A stretch of 64,000 nt of DNA from assembly GCA_947426945.1 (NCBI GenBank), contig CANEFX010000005.1, positions 1 through 64,000 of the forward strand. The letters run 5' to 3'. The notes under the pieces are model-generated. The model was not told the DNA's origin. It was given only the letters and a program-made list of their open reading frames with translations, and did not search any database. The translations under genes and the position numbers were made by a program. Positions 15,685-24,089 of this stretch are shown here, piece after piece (positions within the stretch are counted from its first letter, which is position 1; the number at the start of each line of letters is the position of its first letter). Source of the stretch: an uncultured Bacillota bacterium. Lineage in GTDB: Bacteria > Bacillota > Clostridia > Oscillospirales > Oscillospiraceae.

Positions 15685-18600
15685 ATGCGTATCATCCCGC
15701 GGAAAACAAAGGTAGCCACTGAATTTTTTAAGGGGGTATCCCTGCCGGACATTCTGGTGGGCTTCTTTGGCGTGCTGGTCGTGTTTTTTGTCTTTATATC
15801 ATCTCTGCCCTTCCGGCTTTGGATCGATTTGGGACTGCTTTTTATGTTCGGATTCCTGCTGGCGCGTATTGAAGAAGAACCAAACTACATGTTTCTGTTT
15901 CGGATGCTGCGGCATTTCTCCTACATCCGCCGGTATCAGAAAATACCTTACGTTCCGGTAGAGGAGCGGGAGGACCCCACTGCCGGAATGGGCCGGCGTG
16001 AGCGGCGAAAATATCTGCGGCAGCAGAAGAAGCTCAGGAAATCGAGAACAAACAAAACCGAAGAGGACGGACAGGAGCCGTCCTTTTCGGCACGCCCGGA
16101 GCCTTTAACCGGCAAAGAAAAGCGGGCGGCCCGCAAGGCATTGAAAACAGCAAAAAAGCAGGAGAAAAAAGCAAAGAAGCAGCAAAAAAAAGCCAAAAAA
16201 GCCGAGGACCGCTTTCTAAAAAACAAAAAGATTCCCGAGGAAGAAAAAGCCTCCATCCGGGAGCGGCGCAAGCACGAAGCGGAGGAGCGCTACTATCAGG
16301 CCAAGACAGCCGAGCAAAAGCGCAAACGGGTCGATATCCAGAAAATATATCTGGTCACCGAGATTTTGGACGGCTTCATCTGCTACGGCGGAGAATATTA
16401 CGGCGCAGCCATTGAGATTCCCCCGGTGGAGTTTCGTTTTTTCAGTGAGCACCGGCAGAACAACGCCATCGACCACTGCCTTGGAAACGTGATCCGCTCC
16501 ATCGGACCCAAATACGCGGCAAATCTGGTCAAGCTGGAGCGCCCCATGGTGCTGGACGAGCATATTGAGGGAGAGTACGACAAGATCGACGCCCTCAAGC
16601 GCAGCTATGAACGGGGGGTCTTTTCCGAGGAGGAGCTGAAAGCCCGGATCGAGGTTATTTACGACCGAATTAATCAGCTTCGTCAGCGCAATTACGAGGA
16701 CAAGGTGCTCACTCCTCACTTTTACCTGGTCCTGTTTGACAGCGACAAGCGCCAGCTGGAAAACCAGGTGCGCGCCGCCCTGACCAGTCTGGCCCAGGGG
16801 GAGATGACACCCCACCGGCTGAATGACAAGGAACTGGCTGTATTTCTGCGTTATGTAAACAACGCGGATTTTGACGAGCGGGAGATCGATGATACAGACC
16901 CGGCGGACTACGCCCTGTTCACCATGCCTGAGTCTCTGGAAATCAAGTACCGCACCGCTGAGGTAAACAGTATTATCACCCACACCTTCCGGGTGGCCAA
17001 TTATCCCCTGACCGTGGACAATGCCTGGGGCGCCAATCTCTTTGACATGCCGGGGACCAAAGTAGTAATGAAATTCAGCCAGATGGACCGTGACAAGTCC
17101 ATCCGGGCCATTGACCGCTCTATCAGCGAGCTGAACAGCCAGCTGGACAAGACCTCCGTCTCCAGCCGAATTATCGAGCTGCAGACCCACATCGAAACCC
17201 TGTCCGAGCTGCTTCTCATGCTGCAGAACAACAATGAGAATCTGATTGCCATGAACATGTACGTCACGGGATATGACATTATGTCAACTCGTGAGAACAA
17301 GCTGCTGGTGCCCCAGCCACCCCCGTCGGTCCTTCCCCGGATCAGCGGCATGAAAAAAGACATCAAGCGCACCTTTACAGAGCGGGGCTTCAAGCTGTCC
17401 GACCTGTCCTTTCAGCAGTTTGAGGCCTTTGTCGCCACCCAGGTCAACGGCTACGACCCCTTTCTCAAGCAGGCCAGAGGGGTGCCCAGCGGTACGGTGG
17501 CCGCCGTATTCCCCTGGATCTATGCCAGCCTCAGCGATGAAAAGGGGCTGAACCTTGGCTCCAGCGACGGAGTGCCCACCTTTTTGGACCTCTTCCGCCG
17601 GGACGGCGAGCGTGTCAACTCCAACATGGTTATCGTTGGCAAATCGGGCGGAGGCAAATCCTATGCCACCAAGAGTATCCTGTCCAACCTGGCGGCGGAT
17701 GACTCCAAGATTTTCGTTCTGGACCCGGAAAACGAATATACCGAGCTGGCGGGCAATCTGAAAGGAAAATTCATCAATACAGCCAATGCCTCCCACGGAC
17801 GAATCAATCCCTTCCACATTATTACCTCTTTGGAGGACGATGAGGCGGAGGATGGCCAGGAGACCAGCTCCTACGCCGCCCACCTTCAGTTTCTGGAGGA
17901 GTTCTTCCGCCAGATCCTGCCCGGGATCGACGGGGACGCCATGGAATATCTCAACAACCTGATCAACCGGGTATACAGTCGGCGGAATATCGACCAGTAT
18001 ACCAACCTGAACGCCCTCAGGCCGGAGGACTATCCCATTTTTGACGACCTGTACGACTGTATTTTGGAGGAGTTCCAGCGCACCAAAAGCGACTATCTCA
18101 AATCAAATCTCCGGGTACTGATGAACTATGTCGCCAAATTTTCTACCGGAGGCCGGAACGCCAACATCTGGAACGGTCCGTCCACTCTGTCCACAGTGGA
18201 GAACTTCATCGTATTCAACTTCCAGTCCCTGCTGGCCAACCGGAACAACACGGTAGCCAACGCCCAGATGCTGCTGGTGCTGAAATATCTGGACAATGAG
18301 ATTATCAAAAACCGGGAATACAACCTGAGGTATGGAGCCAGCCGAAAAATCATCATCGTGATCGACGAGGCTCACGTCTTTATCGACGCCAAGTACCCTC
18401 TTGCCCTGGACTTTATGTTCCAGCTGGCCAAGCGCATCCGGAAATATAACGGAATGCAGATTGTCATCACCCAGAACATCAAAGACTTTGTGGGCAGCGA
18501 GGAGCTGGCCCGGAAGTCCACCGCCATCATCAACGCCTGCCAATACAGCTTTATTTTTTCTCTGGCCCCCAACGACATGCACGATCTCTGCACCCTGTAC

Positions 18601-19554
18601 GAGAAGGCGGGGGGAATCAACGAGAGCGAGCAGGAACAGATCATCTCCGCTGCCCGGGGTCAGGCTTTTGTGGTCACAGGGCCGTCCAGCCGGGCCGCTG
18701 TCCAGATAGAAACTCCCCAGGCCATTGAGGACCTGTTCACCAACCCGGTATACGCCACCCATTTCTTCGGCGGCGAAGAGGGGGCCCAGGTGTGGGAGGA
18801 CGAGATTGGCCCCAGCCGTTCCCTTCGCCAGGCCTGGGAAGATGAGCAGTCCGCTCCGTCTGCCGCCGCACAGGAGGAGGAGAACCTGCCCGACTTTCGA
18901 CAGAAGGAGGTCTCCATGATCGAAGTGGAGGACGGAGAGGAGGAGATCCTGCTGATGGGAGACGGCGCTTCCCCCGGCCAGGAGCTGCCCAGACACATGC
19001 TCCTCCAGGCGGAGGAAGAGGAGGAGGGCCCGTTCAGTCCCGCTGCCCTGCAGCGCTACGGCTTCGAGGCCCTGGTGGGAGAAATCCGCCGTACCGTCCG
19101 TCAGGAGCTGGCAAATGAGCGCGTGTCCTCGCTCCCGGAGGATATTCCTGCCAACGCTGAGGAACGCTGGCCCTCCCCGGCGGAATTCGATTTTTCTGCC
19201 CCGCCGGAGCAATCTGCCGAGACCTTTCCGGACATGGCGGCTTTCCCACCGGAACCTGACGACAATGAGGAAAACCCCTTTGCAAACCTGTTTGCCCCTC
19301 CCACACCCGCGCAGCCGCTGTGGGAGCCTCCTCCGGCTCGAGAGGAGCCCGCCGATCTGAACAGCCTCTTTGCCGAGCTGTTTCAGGCCCAGGAGGAAGC
19401 CGCGCAGCAGCCGGAGAATCGCCCCTGGTTTTCCGATGTACCGGAGGAACCAGAGGTTGAGGAAGCGCCCGTTCCGGAGGAGGAAACAGAATTTGAGGAG
19501 CTACCTCTGGTCTATGAGGTCACGCTGGAACAGCTGTTGGCCATGACCGACTAA
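15685..19554 (+). CDS. PrgI-VirB4 fusion ATPase of a type IV secretion-like system
   Basis: This 1289-aa protein contains, in order: a PrgI-like N-terminus (residues 1-90, beginning MRIIPRKTKV, with two membrane helices); a ~110-residue Lys/Arg-rich coiled-coil linker; a VirB4/TraC-type ATPase with P-loop GKSGGGKSY near 650, Walker B IIVIDEAHVF near 890 and the phrase ITQNIKDF; and a ~240-residue acidic Glu/Pro tail. VirB4 powers substrate transfer and assembly. In Gram-positive conjugative elements PrgI and VirB4 are usually separate neighbouring genes. ATG at 15685 is preferred over TTG at 15667 because GAGGTG lies 5 bases upstream. The acidic tail could pair with basic partners such as the tail of the 813-aa protein (inference). 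Confidence 0.92.
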   Translation: MRIIPRKTKVATEFFKGVSLPDILVGFFGVLVVFFVFISSLPFRLWIDLGLLFMFGFLLARIEEEPNYMFLFRMLRHFSYIRRYQKIPYVPVEEREDPTAGMGRRERRKYLRQQKKLRKSRTNKTEEDGQEPSFSARPEPLTGKEKRAARKALKTAKKQEKKAKKQQKKAKKAEDRFLKNKKIPEEEKASIRERRKHEAEERYYQAKTAEQKRKRVDIQKIYLVTEILDGFICYGGEYYGAAIEIPPVEFRFFSEHRQNNAIDHCLGNVIRSIGPKYAANLVKLERPMVLDEHIEGEYDKIDALKRSYERGVFSEEELKARIEVIYDRINQLRQRNYEDKVLTPHFYLVLFDSDKRQLENQVRAALTSLAQGEMTPHRLNDKELAVFLRYVNNADFDEREIDDTDPADYALFTMPESLEIKYRTAEVNSIITHTFRVANYPLTVDNAWGANLFDMPGTKVVMKFSQMDRDKSIRAIDRSISELNSQLDKTSVSSRIIELQTHIETLSELLLMLQNNNENLIAMNMYVTGYDIMSTRENKLLVPQPPPSVLPRISGMKKDIKRTFTERGFKLSDLSFQQFEAFVATQVNGYDPFLKQARGVPSGTVAAVFPWIYASLSDEKGLNLGSSDGVPTFLDLFRRDGERVNSNMVIVGKSGGGKSYATKSILSNLAADDSKIFVLDPENEYTELAGNLKGKFINTANASHGRINPFHIITSLEDDEAEDGQETSSYAAHLQFLEEFFRQILPGIDGDAMEYLNNLINRVYSRRNIDQYTNLNALRPEDYPIFDDLYDCILEEFQRTKSDYLKSNLRVLMNYVAKFSTGGRNANIWNGPSTLSTVENFIVFNFQSLLANRNNTVANAQMLLVLKYLDNEIIKNREYNLRYGASRKIIIVIDEAHVFIDAKYPLALDFMFQLAKRIRKYNGMQIVITQNIKDFVGSEELARKSTAIINACQYSFIFSLAPNDMHDLCTLYEKAGGINESEQEQIISAARGQAFVVTGPSSRAAVQIETPQAIEDLFTNPVYATHFFGGEEGAQVWEDEIGPSRSLRQAWEDEQSAPSAAAQEEENLPDFRQKEVSMIEVEDGEEEILLMGDGASPGQELPRHMLLQAEEEEEGPFSPAALQRYGFEALVGEIRRTVRQELANERVSSLPEDIPANAEERWPSPAEFDFSAPPEQSAETFPDMAAFPPEPDDNEENPFANLFAPPTPAQPLWEPPPAREEPADLNSLFAELFQAQEEAAQQPENRPWFSDVPEEPEVEEAPVPEEETEFEELPLVYEVTLEQLLAMTD

Positions 19555-19582
19555 GAATCCCCACCGACAAAAGGAGCCGCCT

Positions 19583-21346
19583 ATGACAGGAATGGACCAC
19601 AACGATCGCTTTCTGCGGAGCATCTTTCAAAAATTTCTGATCTCCACCATCCTGTCTGTGCTTGGGGGAACGGTAAACGCCCTGGTGGACAGTGCCATTG
19701 TGGGCAATATGATGGGCTCGGACGCTCTGGCGGCCATCAACCTGTGCGGCCCCGTATTCCTGCTGTTCTCTACGGTAGGCTCCCTGCTGGGCGCAGGAGG
19801 AGGGCTGCTGTCCGCCGCCCTTATCGGCCGGGAGCAGGAGGCGGAAGCGCGGCGGGCCTATACCCTGGCCGTGGCGCTGGAGCTGGTCTGTTCGCTGGTC
19901 ATCATGGCGCTGGGGCTGATCTGTCTGGATCCGATCGTCCGCCTGCTGGGAGCGGACGAGACCCTGCGCCCTATGGTGCGGGACTACGCCCGGATCGCCT
20001 TTTTCAGCGCGCCGGTAAAATGCCTGCTGTATATCCCCTTCAACTACTTGCGGCTGGATGGGAAGCCAGGGACAGTGAGCGCCGCCATGCTGCTGATGAC
20101 CACCTGCAACGGTATTCTGGACGTGGTGCTCATCCGCATGGGCTTCGGTATGGCGGGGGCCGCCATGGCCAGTCTGCTTGGAACCGCCCTGGGCACAGCC
20201 ATGGGCTTTGCAGCCCTGCGGGGCGGCATGTTCCAGTTCACAAGCCTGCGGGGAGCAGGCGGGCTGCTGCAGGAGCTGACCATGCTTGGCACGCCCTCCG
20301 CGCTGAACAATCTGCTGGACATGACGCGCCTTATCCTTATCAACCGTATCCTCATGGCGGCGGGAGGCGGCTCTCTGGTGGCTGTTTTTACAGTGGTGTG
20401 CGCCATGAGCGACCTGACGCTGTGCATTGTGGCCGGCATTCCCCAGACGGGCGCGCCTCTGATCGGTGTGTTTCGGGGCGAGCGCAACAACCCCGCCCAA
20501 CGGGACCTGGTACGGCTGGAGCTGCGGTACGGCCTGGCGCTGTCCGGCGCCGCCGCGATTCTGATTGCGGCGCTGCCCGGGCCGGTGTGCGCCCTGTTCG
20601 GACTGAGCGCCTCGGGAGAGGCGGCGCTGGCCCTCCGTCTGTTCTCCCTGTCTCTGCCCTTTGCCATGGTGTGCAGCATTTTGATCTATTTTTACAACGC
20701 CTCCGGCCGGGTGATGCTGGCCAATACCATTACCTTCTGCCGGATGTTCCTCTTTGCGGTGATTCCGGCGGCGCTGCTGGCCCCCTTCGGGCCGGCGGTG
20801 TGGTGGTTCCGCCCGGTTGCAGAGGCGGGGGCGCTGGCAGTGCTGTTTCCCATCCTGTGGTGGTTTACCCCCAAAAATGTGTTCCACTCCAAGGTTTTGC
20901 TTCTGGACGAGCGGCAGGACCGGGCGGGACAGGTGATTGATTTTTCCGTGGACAACAGCCTCCAGGCGGCGGCCGAAGCGGCGGAGCGGATCGAGGAATT
21001 CTGCCAGAGCAACGGTCTGGGCGCCCGGCGCACCATGGCGGTGAGTCTGGCCATTGAGGAGCTGTTGACCATCCTTGTACAGTACTGCTTCAAGCCGGAG
21101 GAACAGGCGTCGGTGGACGTGCGGGTCTTTGTCATCCAGGGAGCGACAGGGCTGCGCATCCGGAACGCCGGGCGGCAGTTCAACCCCCTGGAGTATTATG
21201 AGACTCACCGGGAGGAGGACGCCTTTGAGGACACACTGGGAATCCAGATGGTCCTGAAGCTGGCCCAGGAGGTCCGATATCAGCGCACCTTCGGAGTGAA
21301 TACTCTGACTGTGCTTTTTGATAAAACAGAAGGAGAACCTCTATGA
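19583..21346 (+). CDS. MATE transporter fused to degenerate RsbW-like (GHKL) domain
   Basis: Residues 1 to ~435 form a MATE-family multidrug/cation antiporter with about 12 helices (ALVDSAIVGNMMG near residue 35, YIPFNYLRLDGKPG, ALNNLLDMTRL, GIPQTGAPLIG). Residues ~450-585 align with the anti-sigma kinase encoded two genes downstream. The ATP-site residues are changed, though: the N-box reads IEELLTIL instead of IDELFSNI, the G1 Asp is Asn (IRNAGRQFNPLE against IDRGVPYNPLE), and the G2 glycines are partly lost (EDTLGIQMV against GGLGIFMV). It is therefore probably a binding rather than a kinase domain. AAAGGAG lies upstream of the ATG. The gene starts 28 bp after the VirB4 fusion and overlaps the next gene by ATGA. 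Confidence 0.88.
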   Translation: MTGMDHNDRFLRSIFQKFLISTILSVLGGTVNALVDSAIVGNMMGSDALAAINLCGPVFLLFSTVGSLLGAGGGLLSAALIGREQEAEARRAYTLAVALELVCSLVIMALGLICLDPIVRLLGADETLRPMVRDYARIAFFSAPVKCLLYIPFNYLRLDGKPGTVSAAMLLMTTCNGILDVVLIRMGFGMAGAAMASLLGTALGTAMGFAALRGGMFQFTSLRGAGGLLQELTMLGTPSALNNLLDMTRLILINRILMAAGGGSLVAVFTVVCAMSDLTLCIVAGIPQTGAPLIGVFRGERNNPAQRDLVRLELRYGLALSGAAAILIAALPGPVCALFGLSASGEAALALRLFSLSLPFAMVCSILIYFYNASGRVMLANTITFCRMFLFAVIPAALLAPFGPAVWWFRPVAEAGALAVLFPILWWFTPKNVFHSKVLLLDERQDRAGQVIDFSVDNSLQAAAEAAERIEEFCQSNGLGARRTMAVSLAIEELLTILVQYCFKPEEQASVDVRVFVIQGATGLRIRNAGRQFNPLEYYETHREEDAFEDTLGIQMVLKLAQEVRYQRTFGVNTLTVLFDKTEGEPL

Positions 21347-21918
21347 TGACACAGACAGAACAACAGCCTTCTCTGCCCCAGGTGGTAAAGGGCGCCCGGG
21401 AATATTACGACGCCATTCAGAAGCTGTGTGACCTGCGCTATGGTACCGGCTACATTGATAAATCGACCTATGAGAAATGGCTGGAACACCCGGAACTGAT
21501 GAGCATTGCCCTGATTGAGGGAGAATTTGCGGGTTTTTCTGTCTTTATCCCCACTGGTATCGAGGAGCTGATGTCCCATATGGACATGCCTCGGGAAGAT
21601 GTGACGCACATCGTGGGAGACAGGCCCGCCCTCATCTATAAGAGCGCCGCCGTGCCCTTCCAATTTGAGAAGCAGGGCGTCATGCAGCAGCTGCTGGGTT
21701 CTGCTTTGAAAGAGCTGCCAAGACTGGGTTACGGCAGCATTTTCGGTTCGGCGTGGATGTATGACGGCAGGATCCCCATGTCCCGTCTGTTCGATCTCTT
21801 TGGATTTCACCAGCTGTACAGGCGCAGAATGCTCTGGTACTACGATGAAAATTACCACTGTGTGGTGTGCGGCGGCCGCTGCAAATGCGACGCCATGATC
21901 TACTATAAGCAATTGTGA
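21343..21918 (+). CDS. GNAT-like acetyltransferase with C-terminal cysteine cluster
   Basis: The 191-aa protein has the length and strand/helix pattern of a GNAT N-acetyltransferase. A possible acetyl-CoA loop is EKQGVMQQLL near residue 108, and LFDLFGF near 150 resembles the common GNAT ending. The last 20 residues contain CVVCGGRCKC, a Cys cluster that may bind metal and is not typical of the family. It overlaps the MATE fusion gene by 4 bases and is followed after 11 bases by the phosphatase gene, so all are probably translated from one message. The substrate is unknown; the GNAT call is moderate. Confidence 0.6.
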   Translation: MMTQTEQQPSLPQVVKGAREYYDAIQKLCDLRYGTGYIDKSTYEKWLEHPELMSIALIEGEFAGFSVFIPTGIEELMSHMDMPREDVTHIVGDRPALIYKSAAVPFQFEKQGVMQQLLGSALKELPRLGYGSIFGSAWMYDGRIPMSRLFDLFGFHQLYRRRMLWYYDENYHCVVCGGRCKCDAMIYYKQL

Positions 21919-21929
21919 GGGGAACTGGT

Positions 21930-23564
21930 ATGGACAGGAAAAAATCCGGCCTGAGCCGGAAAATCACAGTGCTGTGCCTGACGCTGGCGGTGGTCATCTG
22001 CGCAGGCGCCTGTACGGTGGGGTATTTTACCTACCGAAATTCCATCTACGAGGCATACAGCGGCTTTGCCTACGGCCTGGCCAACACTGCTCTGATCTAT
22101 GTGGACGGCGACAATATCACCGGCTATCTGGACACCGGGACGCCCGACGAGGCCTACGACGAGATGGCCCGCCATTTAAACGCCATCTACCAGGGCACCG
22201 AACTGAGCAGCATTTATATCAGCAGGCCGAAGCCGGACACCATGACGCTCCTGAATATCTACGATGTGCGGATCCATGAGGCGGCCGACCCCGCTCCCTA
22301 CGCCATCGGCGTGGAGGACCCCATCACCGGCGACCCGGAGGAGGTGGTGCGCATCTACGAGACAGGAGAGCTGTCCGACAGCTATTTCATCCGCAAGTCC
22401 AGGTTTGGATACAACACCTCCGCCATCCTGCCCATCAAGAACAGCGCCGGGGCGACAATGGCCATTCTTGTGGCTGACATGCCCATGCCCAATATTATCC
22501 GGGACCTGAACCGCTATCTGATGCTGACCGTGGCCGTCACGGTGCTGCTGGGCCTGCTGATGCTGTTTCTTGTGCTCAGCTACCTGCGCAGGCGGGTCAT
22601 CGCCCCCATCCGAATGCTTACCGCCAACGCCGAGGGCTTCGCCAGCAGCCGTACCGGCTTTTCCGAGGACGTGCTGAGCATTCACACCGGAGACGAGGTG
22701 GAGACCCTGGCCCAGGCTCTGTCTAAGATGGAGCTGGATATTACCCGGTATATTGAAAATCTGGCCGCTGTCACCGCGGAGAAGGAGCGTATCGGCGCAG
22801 AGCTGTCCATTGCCACCCAGATCCAGGCAGACATGCTGCCCAGCCTTTTCCCGGCCTTTCCGGAGCGGAAGGAGTTTGATATCTACGCTACCATGACCCC
22901 CGCCAAGGAGGTGGGAGGAGATTTTTACGACTTCTTCATGGTGGATAACCGTCACTTGGCCATCGTCATGGCTGACGTATCAGGCAAAGGAGTGCCCGCC
23001 GCCCTGTTTATGGTGATCGGCAAAACGCTGATCAAGGACCACACCCTGCCCGGCGTCGACCTGGGAGAGGTCTTTACCCAAGTGAACGAGCTGCTGTGCG
23101 AGGCCAATAAGGAGGGGCTGTTTATCACCGCCTTTGAGGGGGTGCTGGACCTGGTCACTGGGGAGCTGCGCTTTGTCAATGCCGGACATGAGCCGCCCTT
23201 CCTGTGTCCGGCCGGGGGACGCTATGCCCCCTATAAGACCCGGCCGGGCTTCGTGCTGGCCGGGATGGAGGGGATGGTCTACCGGCCTGGCAGCGTAACT
23301 CTGTCCCCGGGCGATAAGCTGTTCCAGTACACAGACGGCGTGACTGAGGCCACCCGGGCCGACCAGGAGCTCTACGGCATGGACCGCCTCCAAGCGGTGC
23401 TGGACCGGAACCAGGAGGCGTCTCCCCACGTTCTGCTCCCCGCCGTTAAGGCGGATATCGACGCCTTTGTGGGCGAGGCGGAGCAGTTTGACGATATTAC
23501 CATGCTGTGTGTGGAATTCAGGAGCCGTATGAACGCGGAGAAAGGAGACCAGACGCATGAATGA
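21930..23564 (+). CDS. Membrane-anchored SpoIIE/RsbU-type PP2C phosphatase with HAMP domain
   Basis: This 544-aa sensor phosphatase has a membrane helix at ~10-32, an external sensing region of ~155 residues, a second helix at ~192-216, a HAMP linker to ~270 and a PP2C_SIG domain at ~310-540. All metal-site phrases are present: VGGDFYD near 326, DVSGKG near 348, NAGHEPP near 416, YTDGVTEA near 466 and DDITMLC near 520. Such enzymes dephosphorylate STAS-domain anti-anti-sigma factors in partner-switching pathways. No STAS gene is present in the window, so the target is elsewhere or is not STAS. ATG at 21930 has GAGGGG 7 bases upstream, better than GTG at 21915. It overlaps the downstream kinase gene by 8 bases. 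Confidence 0.9.
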   Translation: MDRKKSGLSRKITVLCLTLAVVICAGACTVGYFTYRNSIYEAYSGFAYGLANTALIYVDGDNITGYLDTGTPDEAYDEMARHLNAIYQGTELSSIYISRPKPDTMTLLNIYDVRIHEAADPAPYAIGVEDPITGDPEEVVRIYETGELSDSYFIRKSRFGYNTSAILPIKNSAGATMAILVADMPMPNIIRDLNRYLMLTVAVTVLLGLLMLFLVLSYLRRRVIAPIRMLTANAEGFASSRTGFSEDVLSIHTGDEVETLAQALSKMELDITRYIENLAAVTAEKERIGAELSIATQIQADMLPSLFPAFPERKEFDIYATMTPAKEVGGDFYDFFMVDNRHLAIVMADVSGKGVPAALFMVIGKTLIKDHTLPGVDLGEVFTQVNELLCEANKEGLFITAFEGVLDLVTGELRFVNAGHEPPFLCPAGGRYAPYKTRPGFVLAGMEGMVYRPGSVTLSPGDKLFQYTDGVTEATRADQELYGMDRLQAVLDRNQEASPHVLLPAVKADIDAFVGEAEQFDDITMLCVEFRSRMNAEKGDQTHE

Positions 23565-23967
23565 GCTGACGCTGAGCGCTACCCTGGAAAATGTCCCCAA
23601 GGTGACTGAATTTGTGGACGAACAGCTGGAGGCTCACGGCTGTTCCACGAAGGCCCAGATGCAGATTGACATCGCCATTGATGAGCTGTTCTCCAACATC
23701 GCCAATTATGCCTACAACCCAGAGATCGGACCGGCGACGATCCAGGTCTCGGTGGAGGGCGACCCCCTCGCTGTTACCATTATCTTTATTGACAGAGGGG
23801 TGCCCTACAACCCATTGGAAAAGGAGGACCCAAATGTCGGCCTGTCCGCCGAGGAGCGCCAGATCGGAGGGCTGGGGATCTTTATGGTAAAACGGCTGAT
23901 GGACGACATGACCTACGAATACCGGGACGGCCAGAATATTCTCACAATCCGCAAAACGGTGCGGTGA
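23557..23967 (+). CDS. RsbW-like anti-sigma factor / serine-protein kinase
   Basis: The 136-aa HATPase_c_2 protein has an intact ATP site: N-box AIDELFSNIANYAY near residue 45, G1 box FIDRG near 85 and G2 box GGLGIFMVKRL near 112. RsbW-type proteins bind a sigma factor or phosphorylate a STAS partner. Here it is translationally coupled to the SpoIIE-type phosphatase, giving a kinase/phosphatase pair. It is preceded by AAAGGAG and followed by a strong terminator at 24000-24038. The fused domain at the end of the MATE protein is its degenerate relative. Sigma or STAS partners are not encoded nearby. Confidence 0.88.
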   Translation: MNELTLSATLENVPKVTEFVDEQLEAHGCSTKAQMQIDIAIDELFSNIANYAYNPEIGPATIQVSVEGDPLAVTIIFIDRGVPYNPLEKEDPNVGLSAEERQIGGLGIFMVKRLMDDMTYEYRDGQNILTIRKTVR

Positions 23968-23999
23968 CAATCTCGCGGCCACACAGTAAAAAGCAGAGC

Positions 24000-24038
24000 G
24001 CCCGCTCCTTGGTCTTTGGGGACAAGGGGCGGGCTTTT
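24000..24038 (+). terminator. Terminator after the RsbW-like gene
   Basis: A G+C-rich stem (GCCCGC-TCCTTG against CAAGG-GGCGGGC) is followed by TTTT, 33 bp after the stop codon. It lies between the convergent RsbW-like and cotJC genes and closes the long plus-strand run that begins at 10249. Confidence 0.8.
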
Positions 24039-24089
24039 CTGGGGAAACAGCGTTTAAATTACCAACAATTCCGTCATCTGTCTGCGGGC

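Noticed and set aside
10249-19554. The VirD4/VirB4 genes as a complete integrative conjugative element
   Set aside because: No relaxase, replication gene, excisionase or integrase is adjacent, and the downstream genes are ordinary chromosomal ones; the left side beyond the window remains unseen.
19520-21208. A 562-codon minus-strand frame opposite the MATE fusion
   Set aside because: Its His/Gln/Arg-rich composition is typical of a reverse-strand shadow; the plus-strand MATE motifs are unambiguous.
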